Shown here piece after piece: positions 13,001-21,437 of a DNA stretch of 64,000 bases. Below the pieces are notes generated by a model. It had not been told where the DNA came from and did no database searches. It worked only from the letters and a program-made list of their open reading frames with translations. The stretch's first letter is position 1; every line of letters starts with the position of its first letter. Source of the DNA: Pithys albifrons albifrons (Eukaryota > Chordata > Aves > Passeriformes > Thamnophilidae); NCBI RefSeq assembly GCF_047495875.1, contig NC_092474.1, forward strand, positions 2,683,001 to 2,747,000. The letters run 5' to 3'. The position numbers were made by a program, and so were the translations under genes.

Positions 13001-14400
13001 ACCTGATGATACGTGACTATCTGACTCCTTGTGCCACATGCTGTACATGCAGTTCTCTTTCTCTGGAATTGGAAATCCCATCTTTATCCTGAGAAACATC
13101 TCCCACTGATGTCAGAAGTTACATATTGCCAGAAAAAAAGAAGTCATTTCGCTTACATTTATCAACTTCTAAGGAGAAAAATTTCCTTGGGTGTTTCCTG
13201 GCTGTTTCCTTCCTTCCTTCAGCAGATGTTGCCTCTTTAAAGAGCAAAATGGGGCTGAGGGGTAGGGGAAAGAAGTGGCTGAATGTCAACAGCAAGCAGT
13301 GTGGAGGACTGCAGGTGGGATGGTCACAGTTCTGCACAGCTCCACACTGAGTGCTGAGCACCAAGCTCTTGGCTGACAGGGTGAGCTGCCTTTCTTGTTG
13401 TGTTTGCTTCCAAGCCAGGTGCCTGTGTTCCCTGTGGATTTCATCTGTGGAGAATTTATCACTGATAAATAACTGTTTGTGTTGAATTTATAGATGAGCT
13501 AAACTGTTTTCTTTAATGTTGCAGTTTAGTACCTTTTTCTTTTCAGGTTTGTATGAGCTCTGTCATTTGAAGGAAATAAATCCGTCACTCAGATAATATA
13601 TTTGCCCTTGGTACCAGAAGATATAAATAAGAGTTACAAGGTCATTAGCCATATCAAGAGAAAGAAAAATGTGCTGTGCATTAAATAACTGACTTTCAGG
13701 CTGGTTTGGACAAATAGCAGTATTACTAAAGTGTACTGCTCGTTTCTCCTTCTGATTGTGAAAATCAATTAATTTCTTTCTTTTTTCTGTAGCACTTCCC
13801 CTTTGCACTGGAAACCCTCAGCACATGTCAGTCCAAATTCATGAGCAGTGTGTTTTTCAGTGTATTCCATTTATCAAATGTAAATTTCATGGCCAATGAT
13901 TTGCTATAGAACTCTCTGGAAAGCAGCAAGTAAATGTTACCTAAGTATTAAAACAAACAAACAAAAAAAAGTCAAACCAGAGGAGAAGATTTTATCTGCC
14001 ACTTCCTAAGCAGTTTATCTTTGTCCTTGAGAAGTCAGGTTAGATGGGGAACTGCCCCAGTATAGATTTGGAATGCATCCTGTATAGAAATGTGCTTTTA
14101 TTCTCAGTAAAATGCAACCTTGGAAAGCTATGAATTATTGCTTATATTTTAATATCTTTTATTTATTTCAGCTAGACTATGCTACTAGGGAACTGAATTG
14201 CATAAGCTTCACTCACCCTGCATCACTCCAAACCTCACTGATGCAAAGAGACAAGTCCTCATTGTTCCTCACTTCAGAAAGTAAATAATCAACAGAGATA
14301 AACTTGCACAATATGGGTACAGTGGTGTCTGGGAAGGCTGGGGAATGGGGTCTCCACTCAGCCCCCTTTGTCCATCTTCACCAACTCAGGGGTAGAGAGA
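4049..14400. other. non-coding stretch, probable intron
   Basis: About 10 kb with no exon I can support. It holds a run of 14 T at 4529-4542 and scattered short A/T runs. Open frames such as 6130-6540 (136 codons) have no recognisable domain and no splice or codon context. I looked for the preceding GALNT9 exon (the conserved block around the GENVELG motif) and did not find it, so the intron upstream of exon 14902 probably spans the whole stretch. Confidence 0.4.
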
Positions 14401-14513
14401 TAAGATGATGAGAGGACTGGAGCACCTCTCCTGGGGAGGCAAGCTGACAGTTGGGGATGTTCAGTCTGGAGAGGAGAAGGCTCCAGGGATACCTTAGAGC
14501 CCCTTCCAGTACA
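14401..14513 (+). mobile_element. CR1 LINE internal fragment
   Basis: The sequence around AGAGGACTGGAGCACCTCTC, GATGTTCAGTCTGGAGAGGA, GAAGGCTCCAGGGATACCTT and CCTTCCAGTAC matches the distal part of CR1, some hundred bases upstream of its 3' end. It lacks the CR1 3' terminus, so it is truncated at both ends. It lies about 390 bp upstream of a GALNT9 exon. The edges are approximate. Confidence 0.85.
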
Positions 14514-14901
14514 CCATTCATGTGCCAAACACAGACAGATGATACAGCTGATTTTTGCTGAAGTTTCAGTAACAAGCTCTAAGTTAAAATAGACCCTCTG
14601 ATAGAGGTTACCACTTTATAACTTATGCTCTCCCTAATGGCTCCAAGAACAATGATGTTATAGCAAAGGAATTGGCTGTTCATGGCTTCTAAACTTAGGT
14701 ACCTTATCCAGCCATCTGCCTTCACATCAGACTCATCTGTAGAACCACAAAGAGGTTCCACCCAAAGCAGGTAAACTGGGCGATCATTTTGCATCATTTG
14801 ATATCCCCCATCTCTAACTAGCAATCTGACAAGAAGCAGTTGTATTGCCTTAAAAGGGGGGGTAAAATAAACCCTGCCACTGTTCTGTCTCCCTGTGCCA
14901 G

Positions 14902-15087
14902 GTGTGGCAGTGCGGGGGCAGCATGGAGGTGTTGCCCTGCTCGCGGGTGGCGCACATCGAGCGCACCAAGAAGCCCTACAACAACGACATCGACTACTAT
15001 GCAAAGCGCAACGCCCTGCGCGCCGCCGAGGTCTGGATGGACGACTTCAAGTCACACGTTTACATGGCCTGGAACATCCCCATGGCA
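14902..15087 (+). CDS. GALNT9: GALNT9 exon: end of catalytic domain
   Basis: First visible coding exon of polypeptide N-acetylgalactosaminyltransferase 9, a Golgi type II membrane enzyme family that starts mucin-type O-glycosylation by adding GalNAc to Ser/Thr. It is 62 codons, phase 0 at both ends, with acceptor CCTGTGCCAG before 14902 and donor GTAAGT from 15088. The product begins [20 protein letters not shown], the family block in which the histidine of VAHIE corresponds to the metal-binding catalytic His. It continues to [15 protein letters not shown], the conserved end of the Gal/GalNAc-T motif. The segment [20 protein letters not shown] fits GALNT9 better than its paralogue GALNT17, which I recall as having NSNIGFYTKRNALRVAE. 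Subfamily members T8/T9/T17/T18 have weak or disputed in-vitro activity. Open frames in the other frames and on the minus strand here are shadows. Confidence 0.95.
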
Positions 15088-15241
15088 GTAAGTGCAGGTC
15101 ATGCTCTCTCCTGAACAGAGGCAGCAACATGGATGGCTGTTGCTGATTAGTTTTTTGAGGTTAAGGGTGTTTCTCCAGCTGTACAGAGTGGGCTGAGCCG
15201 GGGGACGCAGTGCCTTCAGCTGGGGTGTGCTCAATATGGAG

Positions 15242-15833
15242 TGTCGCAGTCTTGGTCTCTCGGGAAGGGACCAGACCAGCGACGGGGGTTCGCAGACTGC
15301 CTGCTGAGCTGTCGTTCGCAGGTTCCCAGGCCCCAGGTAAGGTTTGCCTGCCACGAGGGAAGAACAAACACCACGGAGGCCAGGGATGGTCTGGGGTGAT
15401 CAGAGCTGATCTAACTTTATTGGCAGAACGAGGGGTTTATATAACCATGGGTAGGGAATGTTCTGGAAAGGGGGCGGAGCTAAGGCGGAGCATGCAAATC
15501 CGCTACATACTATTGGGTAAGAGAACAGAAGGGGTGTGAACTGAGGTGTGAACCAAAGACAGGCAGGGTCGGGACCGCCCCTTGGAGGGAGCCGGCCAAT
15601 GGTAGCTGTACCCTTGGTGACAGCTCCTGCCTACCTGGGGAAACTGCTAGAACAGGGAGAGGTAACATGAACCCAAGAAAAGGGAGTAGAGGTAGTAACA
15701 GACAAAGTCCATGGTATAAAGACATAGTCCGGGCTAGGAATGGTCCTCCTGGACCTTCCATACGTCAAATTCAGTCTGGCGATCCCTTGCCCTCCTCCAT
15801 TCCTGCATATCCATATAATCGCCATCTCCAACA
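15242..15833 (-). mobile_element. ERVK-type solo LTR with 6-bp target duplication
   Basis: A 592-bp solo LTR, TG...CA bounded and antisense to GALNT9. It is flanked by a perfect 6-bp direct repeat, ATGGAG, at 15236-15241 and 15834-15839. Six-base duplications are typical of ERVK/alpharetrovirus-like integrases. On the minus strand it has a TATA box (TATATAAA, 15436-15443) and a poly(A) signal AATAAA (15416-15421) only about 15 bp downstream of it. It also carries a GC box on the + strand (GGGCGG, about 15471-15476) and a perfect octamer ATGCAAAT on the + strand at 15492-15499. No internal retroviral sequence remains. It begins only 154 bp after the GALNT9 exon. Family name not assigned. Confidence 0.9.
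15416..15443 (-). promoter_or_regulatory. LTR core promoter: TATA box and AATAAA
   Basis: Read on the minus strand, TATATAAA (15443-15436) is followed 14 bases later by AATAAA (15421-15416). The start site would be expected roughly 25-30 bases downstream of the TATA box, near 15410, so the poly(A) signal sits at the U3/R junction. The arrangement is sequence-evident; activity is not known. Any transcript would run antisense into the GALNT9 exon at 14902-15087. Confidence 0.6.
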
Positions 15834-15839
15834 ATGGAG

Positions 15840-17509
15840 TTCTGCCTTATAAACTCACTTCCTCCATCTGAGTTTAGTCGTATGCTCAGTACAGATTGTT
15901 GTGTGCAGTGACACAGATTTATAATTTAACCAGAGCAAAGTGTTTCAGGTTTATGTGCTTCCTCAGAAGTCATTAATTTGGGGTGCCATTAAACTCTGAG
16001 GTGTTCATATGCTGCAATGGGGGGAACTACAGAAATGTCCATAAATAAATAGCATCATTCATTGTGAGACTCAGTAGACCTCACCAGCATAAAATAAAAG
16101 TATGCAATAAAAGAATCACATATTAACTGGCTTTATTGTGCACAGGCTGAGAGCTGTCACATGAACGTGTTCTGTTTCTCACTGCACATATGAATTGTAG
16201 ATGGCGTATGGGGGCCTCTAGGAATCCATGTAATATAAATATTAGATGAACTGTAGGTTCAGTTTATCACTTTATTCTGTAAGTATATCACATGCTACAT
16301 CTCTGCTGAGCGTAATTCGTGGAGAGAAGAGTGGTATGTTGTAGCCCAGGCAGGTGGAAGCTGAGTGTTGCTGTATTAGTGGTATTTGCATCCAACTTAT
16401 TCATGTGAAGGGGCACAGGGAGAGCAGTTGAGGGGAACCATACACTGATCCTCAGGTAATGATGGTTTTTAACCCTTCTATCAGGGATCTGGCCAGAGCT
16501 GATTGAAGCAAATGGAAACAGGAATATTCCTATCAGAACAGGAAAACATGCAAACCCAGCAGTGTCTGTGGAAATACTCAGTTATGACCTGACGTTCATC
16601 AAAGTCAGGGGATTCTTAATAAAAACTTAATTGATTCAGTCTGTTTCCTAAATATCTATGTGTACTTTAGTACCTAGGAAATGTATGAAACCCCATCTTT
16701 GTTCATTCTTGTTGTAGTTTTTAAGATACATATATCTAAAAGAGCAGTGTTTCCTCCCCCTCCATGTGATGTGTGAATTTGTCAGATGTTCTCACACCTC
16801 TGAATTTCACCTACTGCTGTTTAATATTGGACACTGGGCAAAGTGTCTGAGATGTGGTTTTGGTGACTTCTTTTAGTATGGGAGGTAATTGCAGAGACTT
16901 ATTTTGCTTTAACAAAAGGCAATACTCCATAACATTTCCCTCACGAGATTTCTATGACAGTAGGAGGAAGACAAAACGGTGTCTGTCTAATTTTTGGGGG
17001 CATTTTGGCCCTGTCTACTTCCATCTGCTAAAATGGTTAGTTTTCAAATAGGAGATGAAAAAGTAACCTCAGTAAATTTGCTTGCTTGATGACATCTGCA
17101 AATGAATTCTAAGCAATGATGATGTTTAAATAAGTATTTACACCAAAATATGATTTCCTTTAATCTCTCTGAGATTACTTACTGATGTAGTTTTCTGCAC
17201 TGAGCCATACAGCAGAGCTTTAAAAAAACCCCAGGCACATCCACAATAAAAGACATAAAATCAGGAGAAGTACTGAACATTAAAATTTTCTTCCCATAAA
17301 GTAAATTGATTGATTGATAAAATGTGCATCATAAAAATAACCTTATTAGCTCCCAGGAAAAGGAAGGTAGTGTTAGTGTTATTCCACAGAGTTATTCCAC
17401 TGTACTATTCAATCCAGATGGCTCAGAAGTACTGCACTGGTATAAGCCATTACCAAAACCTTCTGCAGGAGATCTAGAAACCTTACTGGCTTAAAAAGAA
17501 AGGAATATG
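15840..17509. other. GALNT9 intron, no feature seen
   Basis: AT-rich intronic DNA between two LTR insertions. I see no exon, RNA gene or clear repeat. Confidence 0.5.
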
Positions 17510-17514
17510 TTCAC

Positions 17515-18092
17515 TGTTATGAGTTCCCTTCAGTGGGCCTAAATTTGGGTTCTGAAGATCAGACTAGGCCGAAGCCGTCAGCTGACTTGAGCTGGGCTGA
17601 GCTAACAGCTGATTTCTTCTAGCCAGTAACTTTGTATTCCATACCACATTACCACATCATCTCCAGGGAAGTAGGAACCAGTGTGGGAGTGGTTAAGGCA
17701 GTCGCTTCTCAGCCTCCCTCTTGGGAGGACACACGATGGGGGGATGGAGAGGGCCAGGCCCACCACTGGCTCACCGGGTATCTCGGGAAAGTCAAATGTG
17801 TTGTTCTGGGTCTCTCTGCTTGAGTTTGTCTCCCTGGGGAATAAGTTTTTTCTTAAGTAATGTGTTCGTTAAGAAGTGGGGAATTTGTTGTTGCAGACTT
17901 CTGTGAGTGTATATTTGTACTCTTCTAATTGTCTCTTCCTTTCTGTAAAAATATATGTAGTTTTAGTATAAACATGGTTTGAAGTGGTTTTTTTTCTTTC
18001 CCCTCTCTTTTCCTCCCTTTCCTTGGTGTTAGGAGGGAGGTTTTTCTCTCTGTACTTGGGGGGGTTGGCAGTTTGCTGCCCAAACCAAGACA
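17515..18092 (+). mobile_element. solo LTR 1, 5-bp target duplication
   Basis: A 578-bp LTR starting TGTTATGAG and ending ACCAAGACA, flanked by a perfect 5-bp direct repeat TTCAC (17510-17514 and 18093-18097). Five-base duplications fit ERVL-like or related avian elements. It is closely related to the LTR at 18508-19132, sharing for example GTCAGCTGACTTGAGCTGGG and GGGAGTGGTTAAGGCAGTCG. It lacks that copy's extra segment near 18863-18895, so the two are subfamily relatives with separate insertions. It lies in the sense orientation of GALNT9. No canonical AATAAA is present on the + strand, only AATAAG. Confidence 0.92.
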
Positions 18093-18097
18093 TTCAC

Positions 18098-18507
18098 TTA
18101 CTGAATTTTGTGTACACCTCATTCTTGTACCATCACCCTGTGACCTGCCCGTGCCTGCAGCTGGCCCAGAGGTAAGCACAGCGTTTTCACAGCTGCTCAC
18201 TTTGCTGCTCTTGGGCTCTGCAAAAGTGGAACTGCAAAAAGGGCGTTTTATTGCTTCATTTTAGAATAGGGCAGAAAAGAGGCAAGTAAAATACATGTGT
18301 TCTTCCAATACCACAAAACCAATCTGAATTAACTCTTTTGTAACTCCCACCATCGTTCTCACAACTCACTCCCTTACCAGTTACTGAGAATCTGTGCATA
18401 AAATGTGTCTAGATTAGCAGATGGTCTTGGACACATCTGCAAGATCATGTTCCTGTGTATATGTATGTATGGCCAAACTTCATGAACGAAGATTTGGGAA
18501 GGGCTGT
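18098..18507. other. intronic spacer between two LTRs
   Basis: About 410 bp of ordinary-looking intron. Its last bases, GGAAGGGCT (18497-18505), are the left arm of a 9-bp inverted repeat completed at 19192-19200. The final five, GCTGT (18503-18507), are the left copy of the target duplication of the following LTR. Confidence 0.6.
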
Positions 18508-19132
18508 TGTTATTGGGTTCACCCAGGTGGGCCTAGATTTGGGCTCTGGAGTTTGGACTAGGCCGAAGCTGTCAGCTGACTTGAGCTGGGCTGGGCTAAC
18601 AGCTGATTTCTTCTAGCCAGTAATTTTATATTCCATACCACACATTGACATCATCTCCAGGGCAGTAGGAACCAGTGTGGGAGTGGTTAAGGCAGTCGCT
18701 TCTCAGCCTCCTCTTGGGAGGACGCACGATGCTGTCCCAGGGGGGATGGAGAGGACCAGGCCCACCACTGGCTCACAGGGTACCCCAGGAAAGTAAAATG
18801 TGTTGTTCTGGGTCTCTCCTTTCTGCTTGGGTTTGTCTCCCTGGGGAATAAGCTTCTTCTTAAGTAATGTGTAGTTAGGACAGTAGAATTTGTGTGTTCG
18901 TTAAGAAGTTGAGGTGGGGAACTTGTTGTTGCAAACTTGTGTGAGTGTATATTTGTACTCTCTTCTAAATGTCTCTTTCTTTCTGTGAAAAATATATGTA
19001 GATTTAGCATAAATGCAGTCTGAAGTGTTTTTTTCTTTCCCCTCTCTTTTCCTCCCTTTCCCTGGTGTTAGGAGGGAGGCTTTTCTCTCTGTGCTTGGGG
19101 GGGTTGGCAGTTGCTTATCTCTAACCAAGACA
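18508..19132 (+). mobile_element. LTR 2, followed by primer-binding site
   Basis: A 625-bp LTR starting TGTTATTGGG and ending ACCAAGACA, of the same group as the LTR at 17515-18092 and in the same orientation. Unlike a normal solo LTR it continues into a 5-base spacer and a tRNA-Phe primer-binding site. No gag, pol or env sequence and no 3' LTR follow. A 5-bp direct repeat GCTGT lies at 18503-18507 and again at 19174-19178, immediately after the tRNA-complementary stretch. The inserted DNA therefore seems to be LTR plus tRNA copy only. No canonical AATAAA occurs on its + strand. Confidence 0.9.
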
Positions 19133-19174
19133 GTTAATGGTGCCGAAACCCGGGAACGAACCAGGGACCTTTAG
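19133..19174 (+). other. tRNA-Phe primer-binding site, extended to 37 nt
   Basis: After the spacer GTTAA (19133-19137), TGGTGCCGAAACCCGGGA (19138-19155) is the exact complement of the 3'-terminal 18 nt of vertebrate tRNA-Phe including CCA. A normal primer-binding site ends there. Here the complementarity goes on to 19174 with one mismatch, 36 of 37 positions, reaching tRNA position 40 in the anticodon stem. The mismatch is at 19156 (A where T is expected), opposite A58. The last G (19174) is shared with the GCTGT direct repeat, so the tRNA-derived stretch is 36 or 37 nt. Confidence 0.9.
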
Positions 19175-19228
19175 CTGTCCCCACCTGGGTGAGCCCTTCC
19201 AGCCTGCGCAGTGGATTTTAGGTGAGGC
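19175..19228. other. short segment between LTR2 insertion and LTR3
   Basis: It holds the right arm AGCCCTTCC (19192-19200) of the inverted repeat begun at 18497. Positions 19180-19196 are a 16-of-17 inverted match to the start of LTR 2 (18515-18531). It ends in GAGGC (19224-19228), the left flank of the next LTR. Confidence 0.6.
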
Positions 19229-19828
19229 TGTCCTGGGTTGAGCTGGCAAATCACCAACTGTCCAGGACAGAGTGAAAGGGTTCCTCCTCCCCCCAACCAG
19301 CCAAGGGAAAAAGAAGAGGGAGAGGGAAAAAAAAAAACCCTCAAACCCAGGTTTATGCTGAAACTAACTACATGTATTTATGCAGAAAAGAGAAAATTAA
19401 GAGGAAACTACAATATAACACACACTTACACAAGTTACATATATATAACAAGGAATAACTTCCCACACCCCAATTAACACAAAGCAAAGTCTATTACACT
19501 AGATTCATAAGCACTCTAAAAGACTCCTAGTAAGAAACAGAAAGTATAACAACAAAATATTTCTACTTCCCTGAACTCAAACAAAATGCAAGTAGTGGCA
19601 GCAGGAGCAGAGCCTAACAGATGAGAGCAACTGTGGCACGTCTTCTCTGCACTCCAGCCATGATGGAACTAACCAAGCCACTCCCACACACTGGATTTTA
19701 CACCCTTTGAGATGATGTAGTATGGTATGGAATACAGTATTATTGGCTGGAAGAAGTCAGCTGACAATTTCAGGCCTGGTTTGAACTTTAAAGTCTAACT
19801 TTAGGCCCACCTGGCTAAACCCATAACA
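19229..19828 (-). mobile_element. solo LTR 3, antisense relative of LTR 1 and 2
   Basis: A 600-bp LTR read on the minus strand. It starts TGTTATGGGTTTAGCCAGG and ends CAGCTCAACCCAGGACA. It shares with the other two LTRs the CAGGTGGGCCTA block near its 5' end, GTCAGCTGACTT, GTATTCCATACCA and a pyrimidine-rich tract near the 3' end. Its middle is clearly different, so it is another subfamily. The flanks GAGGC (19224-19228) and AAGGC (19829-19833) are a 5-bp duplication with one mismatch. It is inserted 50 bp beyond the tRNA-copy insertion. An A-rich run in the + strand (19328-19338) is the complement of its T tract. Confidence 0.88.
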
Positions 19829-19864
19829 AAGGCTCAGCGTGCGCAGAACTGGCCCCACCGTTTC

Positions 19865-19929
19865 AGTCCTGAGGTCCATCTGCCACGGCCGAGCGAGCTT
19901 GGACAGTGCCAGTGAAGTTCCTCAGGACT
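19865..19929. repeat. hairpin-forming inverted repeat
   Basis: AGTCCTGAGG (19865-19874) and CCTCAGGACT (19920-19929) are perfect 10-bp inverted arms around a 45-nt loop. Inside them GTCCA (19874-19878) and TGGAC (19900-19904) could extend a stem. It lies directly beside the 3' end of the antisense 5S-like sequence and is GC- and CpG-richer than the surrounding intron. Confidence 0.75.
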
Positions 19930-19931
19930 AG

Positions 19932-20033
19932 AACCTACAGCACCCGGCATTTCCCAGCAGGTCTCCCATCCAAGTACTAATCCGGGGCTGACCCTGCTGA
20001 GCTTCCGAGATCTGACGGGATCAGATGTCAGGA
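19932..20033 (-). pseudogene. 5S rRNA-derived sequence, 5'-truncated
   Basis: On the minus strand this matches vertebrate 5S rRNA from about nucleotide 15-30 to the 3' end. Diagnostic blocks are AGATCTCGGAAGCT, AGCAGGGTC, TTAGTACTTGGATGGGAGAC and CCGGGTGCTGTAGG. The last 90 nt agree at roughly 85 percent by eye, with two single-base insertions. The A-box and C-box regions of the internal polymerase III promoter are largely preserved, and the intermediate element is altered. No oligo(T) terminator follows directly: GCTGTAGG runs into TTCTAGTCC. The 5' end cannot be aligned. It may be a 5S pseudogene or the head of a 5S-derived SINE; I cannot decide which from one copy. Confidence 0.88.
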
Positions 20034-21299
20034 AGGCATTTAACTGCCCATGTCCCTATAACCTTCAGCAGAAGGTCAGCATAGCTTTATTTTAGCTAAC
20101 CAAATATTTGGTATATCCCCCTGCTTATTCCTCAGCAATTTTAGTGATAAAGGAATCTTACATTGAATGATTTATTGCACTGAGTGCCTCGGAGAATTGC
20201 TCTCCTTCCACGTAGCCTGGAGCAGTACGTAAATTAACATTCATTTGAATGGATGCTGCACCGAGAGCTCATGACAGAGTGTGCATCAGCAAGCAGCAGT
20301 GAGCACAGCAAACCCTTTATGTGGCAAATGGAAAAACCTGTTCAGTATTACACTTGTATTCTCTCCTGAAAACCAGGCATCTGTTGGGGATTTTAATAAA
20401 TGCTGAGCTAAGATTTGCTGCTGTCTTGTAACCCTGCATTAGGTATAAGCTGTAGAATGTACAGAGATCCTTCTGGAGGGAAAGTACAAGGCACTTCAGA
20501 CAGATTCCGTGCAAAACTCCCCAGTTTCAGTCCATTTGATTAATAGAGTGTTGGAAAAGATTTTTAGATGAGGTAACTCTTACTGTCTTACTGTTGAACT
20601 GTGATGATTTTTCACTTTAAATCAACAGACTCTAACTCAGGATCTGAGATTTTTACATGGCTGAGTTTGGTCATATCGAATTCATTCTTCCAGCCTGTGT
20701 TTTTCATGGAGTTGTATTTAAACATGAATTAAATTCTGAAGTAGAATTATAGAGAAGGTTTTGAGTTTAACTGCATTTTATAGCTCAGGTCTGCAAATGA
20801 GCTCCAGTTCCAGTAAAAACTGAATGCTGATCTATACAGATGCTTGGTGGAACTTAATGACTTTCTGAGCAGCTTTGCTTTGAAGTTTTAACAGGTCAGT
20901 TCTGACATCATTTACATTAAAGCTGTTACTAGAGTGAACCATGGCCAAGCTGCCATATTTTAGATCAGAATTACTCCTAAAGTCCAAACAAATCTAAAAG
21001 CAAAGGCTTCAGGATTGATTGCAAACATTTAGAATTGCTGTAAGTAACAACATTGTTATTGTATTATTATTGGTTTATGTTTGTTCTTTGCTTTATCCTT
21101 CTTTTTTTTCTACTGGCTTTCATTAATATTTATTGTCTATGCTCAACAGCAGCTTTTTGATGAGCTGCTACTTACAAAAGAGAAAGAAGAGAGGGAAATA
21201 CAGCTTGGTGTACAAAATGAACTCCAATTTGGTTTCAGTAAAGAAAGCAACCACACAGGCTGTGCAGTGAGATTTCTTTATTCATTCTCTGCTTTGCAG
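20034..21299. other. GALNT9 intron, no feature seen
   Basis: Unique-looking AT-rich intron ending in the polypyrimidine tract and TTTGCAG acceptor at 21299. Confidence 0.5.
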
Positions 21300-21437
21300 A
21301 ACCCTGGAGTTGACTTTGGAGACGTTTCTGAAAGAATTGCTCTACGCCAGCGACTGCAGTGCCGGAGTTTTAAGTGGTACTTGGAGAACGTCTACCCTGA
21401 AATGAGGGTTTATAATAACACAGTCACTTATGGAGAG
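21300..21437 (+). CDS. GALNT9: GALNT9 exon: catalytic-lectin linker
   Basis: 46 codons, phase 0 at both ends; acceptor TTTGCAG before 21300, donor GTACTG from 21438. The product starts [19 protein letters not shown] and includes [18 protein letters not shown], the conserved WYLENVYPE block that joins the catalytic domain to the lectin domain in GalNAc-transferases. [12 protein letters not shown] is the GALNT9-like version; GALNT17 has NPGIDIGDVSER from memory. Arg/Lys-rich [12 protein letters not shown] precedes the linker. The 162-codon open frame beginning at 21081 is only this exon with intron read-through on both sides. Confidence 0.95.

Noticed and set aside
14579..15004. 141-codon minus-strand open frame
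   Set aside because: Its Cys/Arg-rich start is the antisense shadow of the GALNT9 exon at 14902-15087.
18496..18507. GGGAAGGG just before LTR 2 as a polypurine tract, implying a 3' LTR
   Set aside because: It is separated from the LTR by CTGT, belongs to a 9-bp inverted repeat, and the upstream DNA shows no retroviral coding remnant.
17515..19132. LTR 1 and LTR 2 as the two ends of one provirus
   Set aside because: LTR 1 has its own perfect TTCAC duplication on both sides, the two LTRs differ by sizeable indels, and the 415 bp between them has no retroviral sequence.
19138..19174. A functional or pseudo tRNA-Phe gene on the minus strand
   Set aside because: Only the 3' 37 nt including the untemplated CCA are present, placed exactly one spacer after an LTR, which identifies a primer-binding site.
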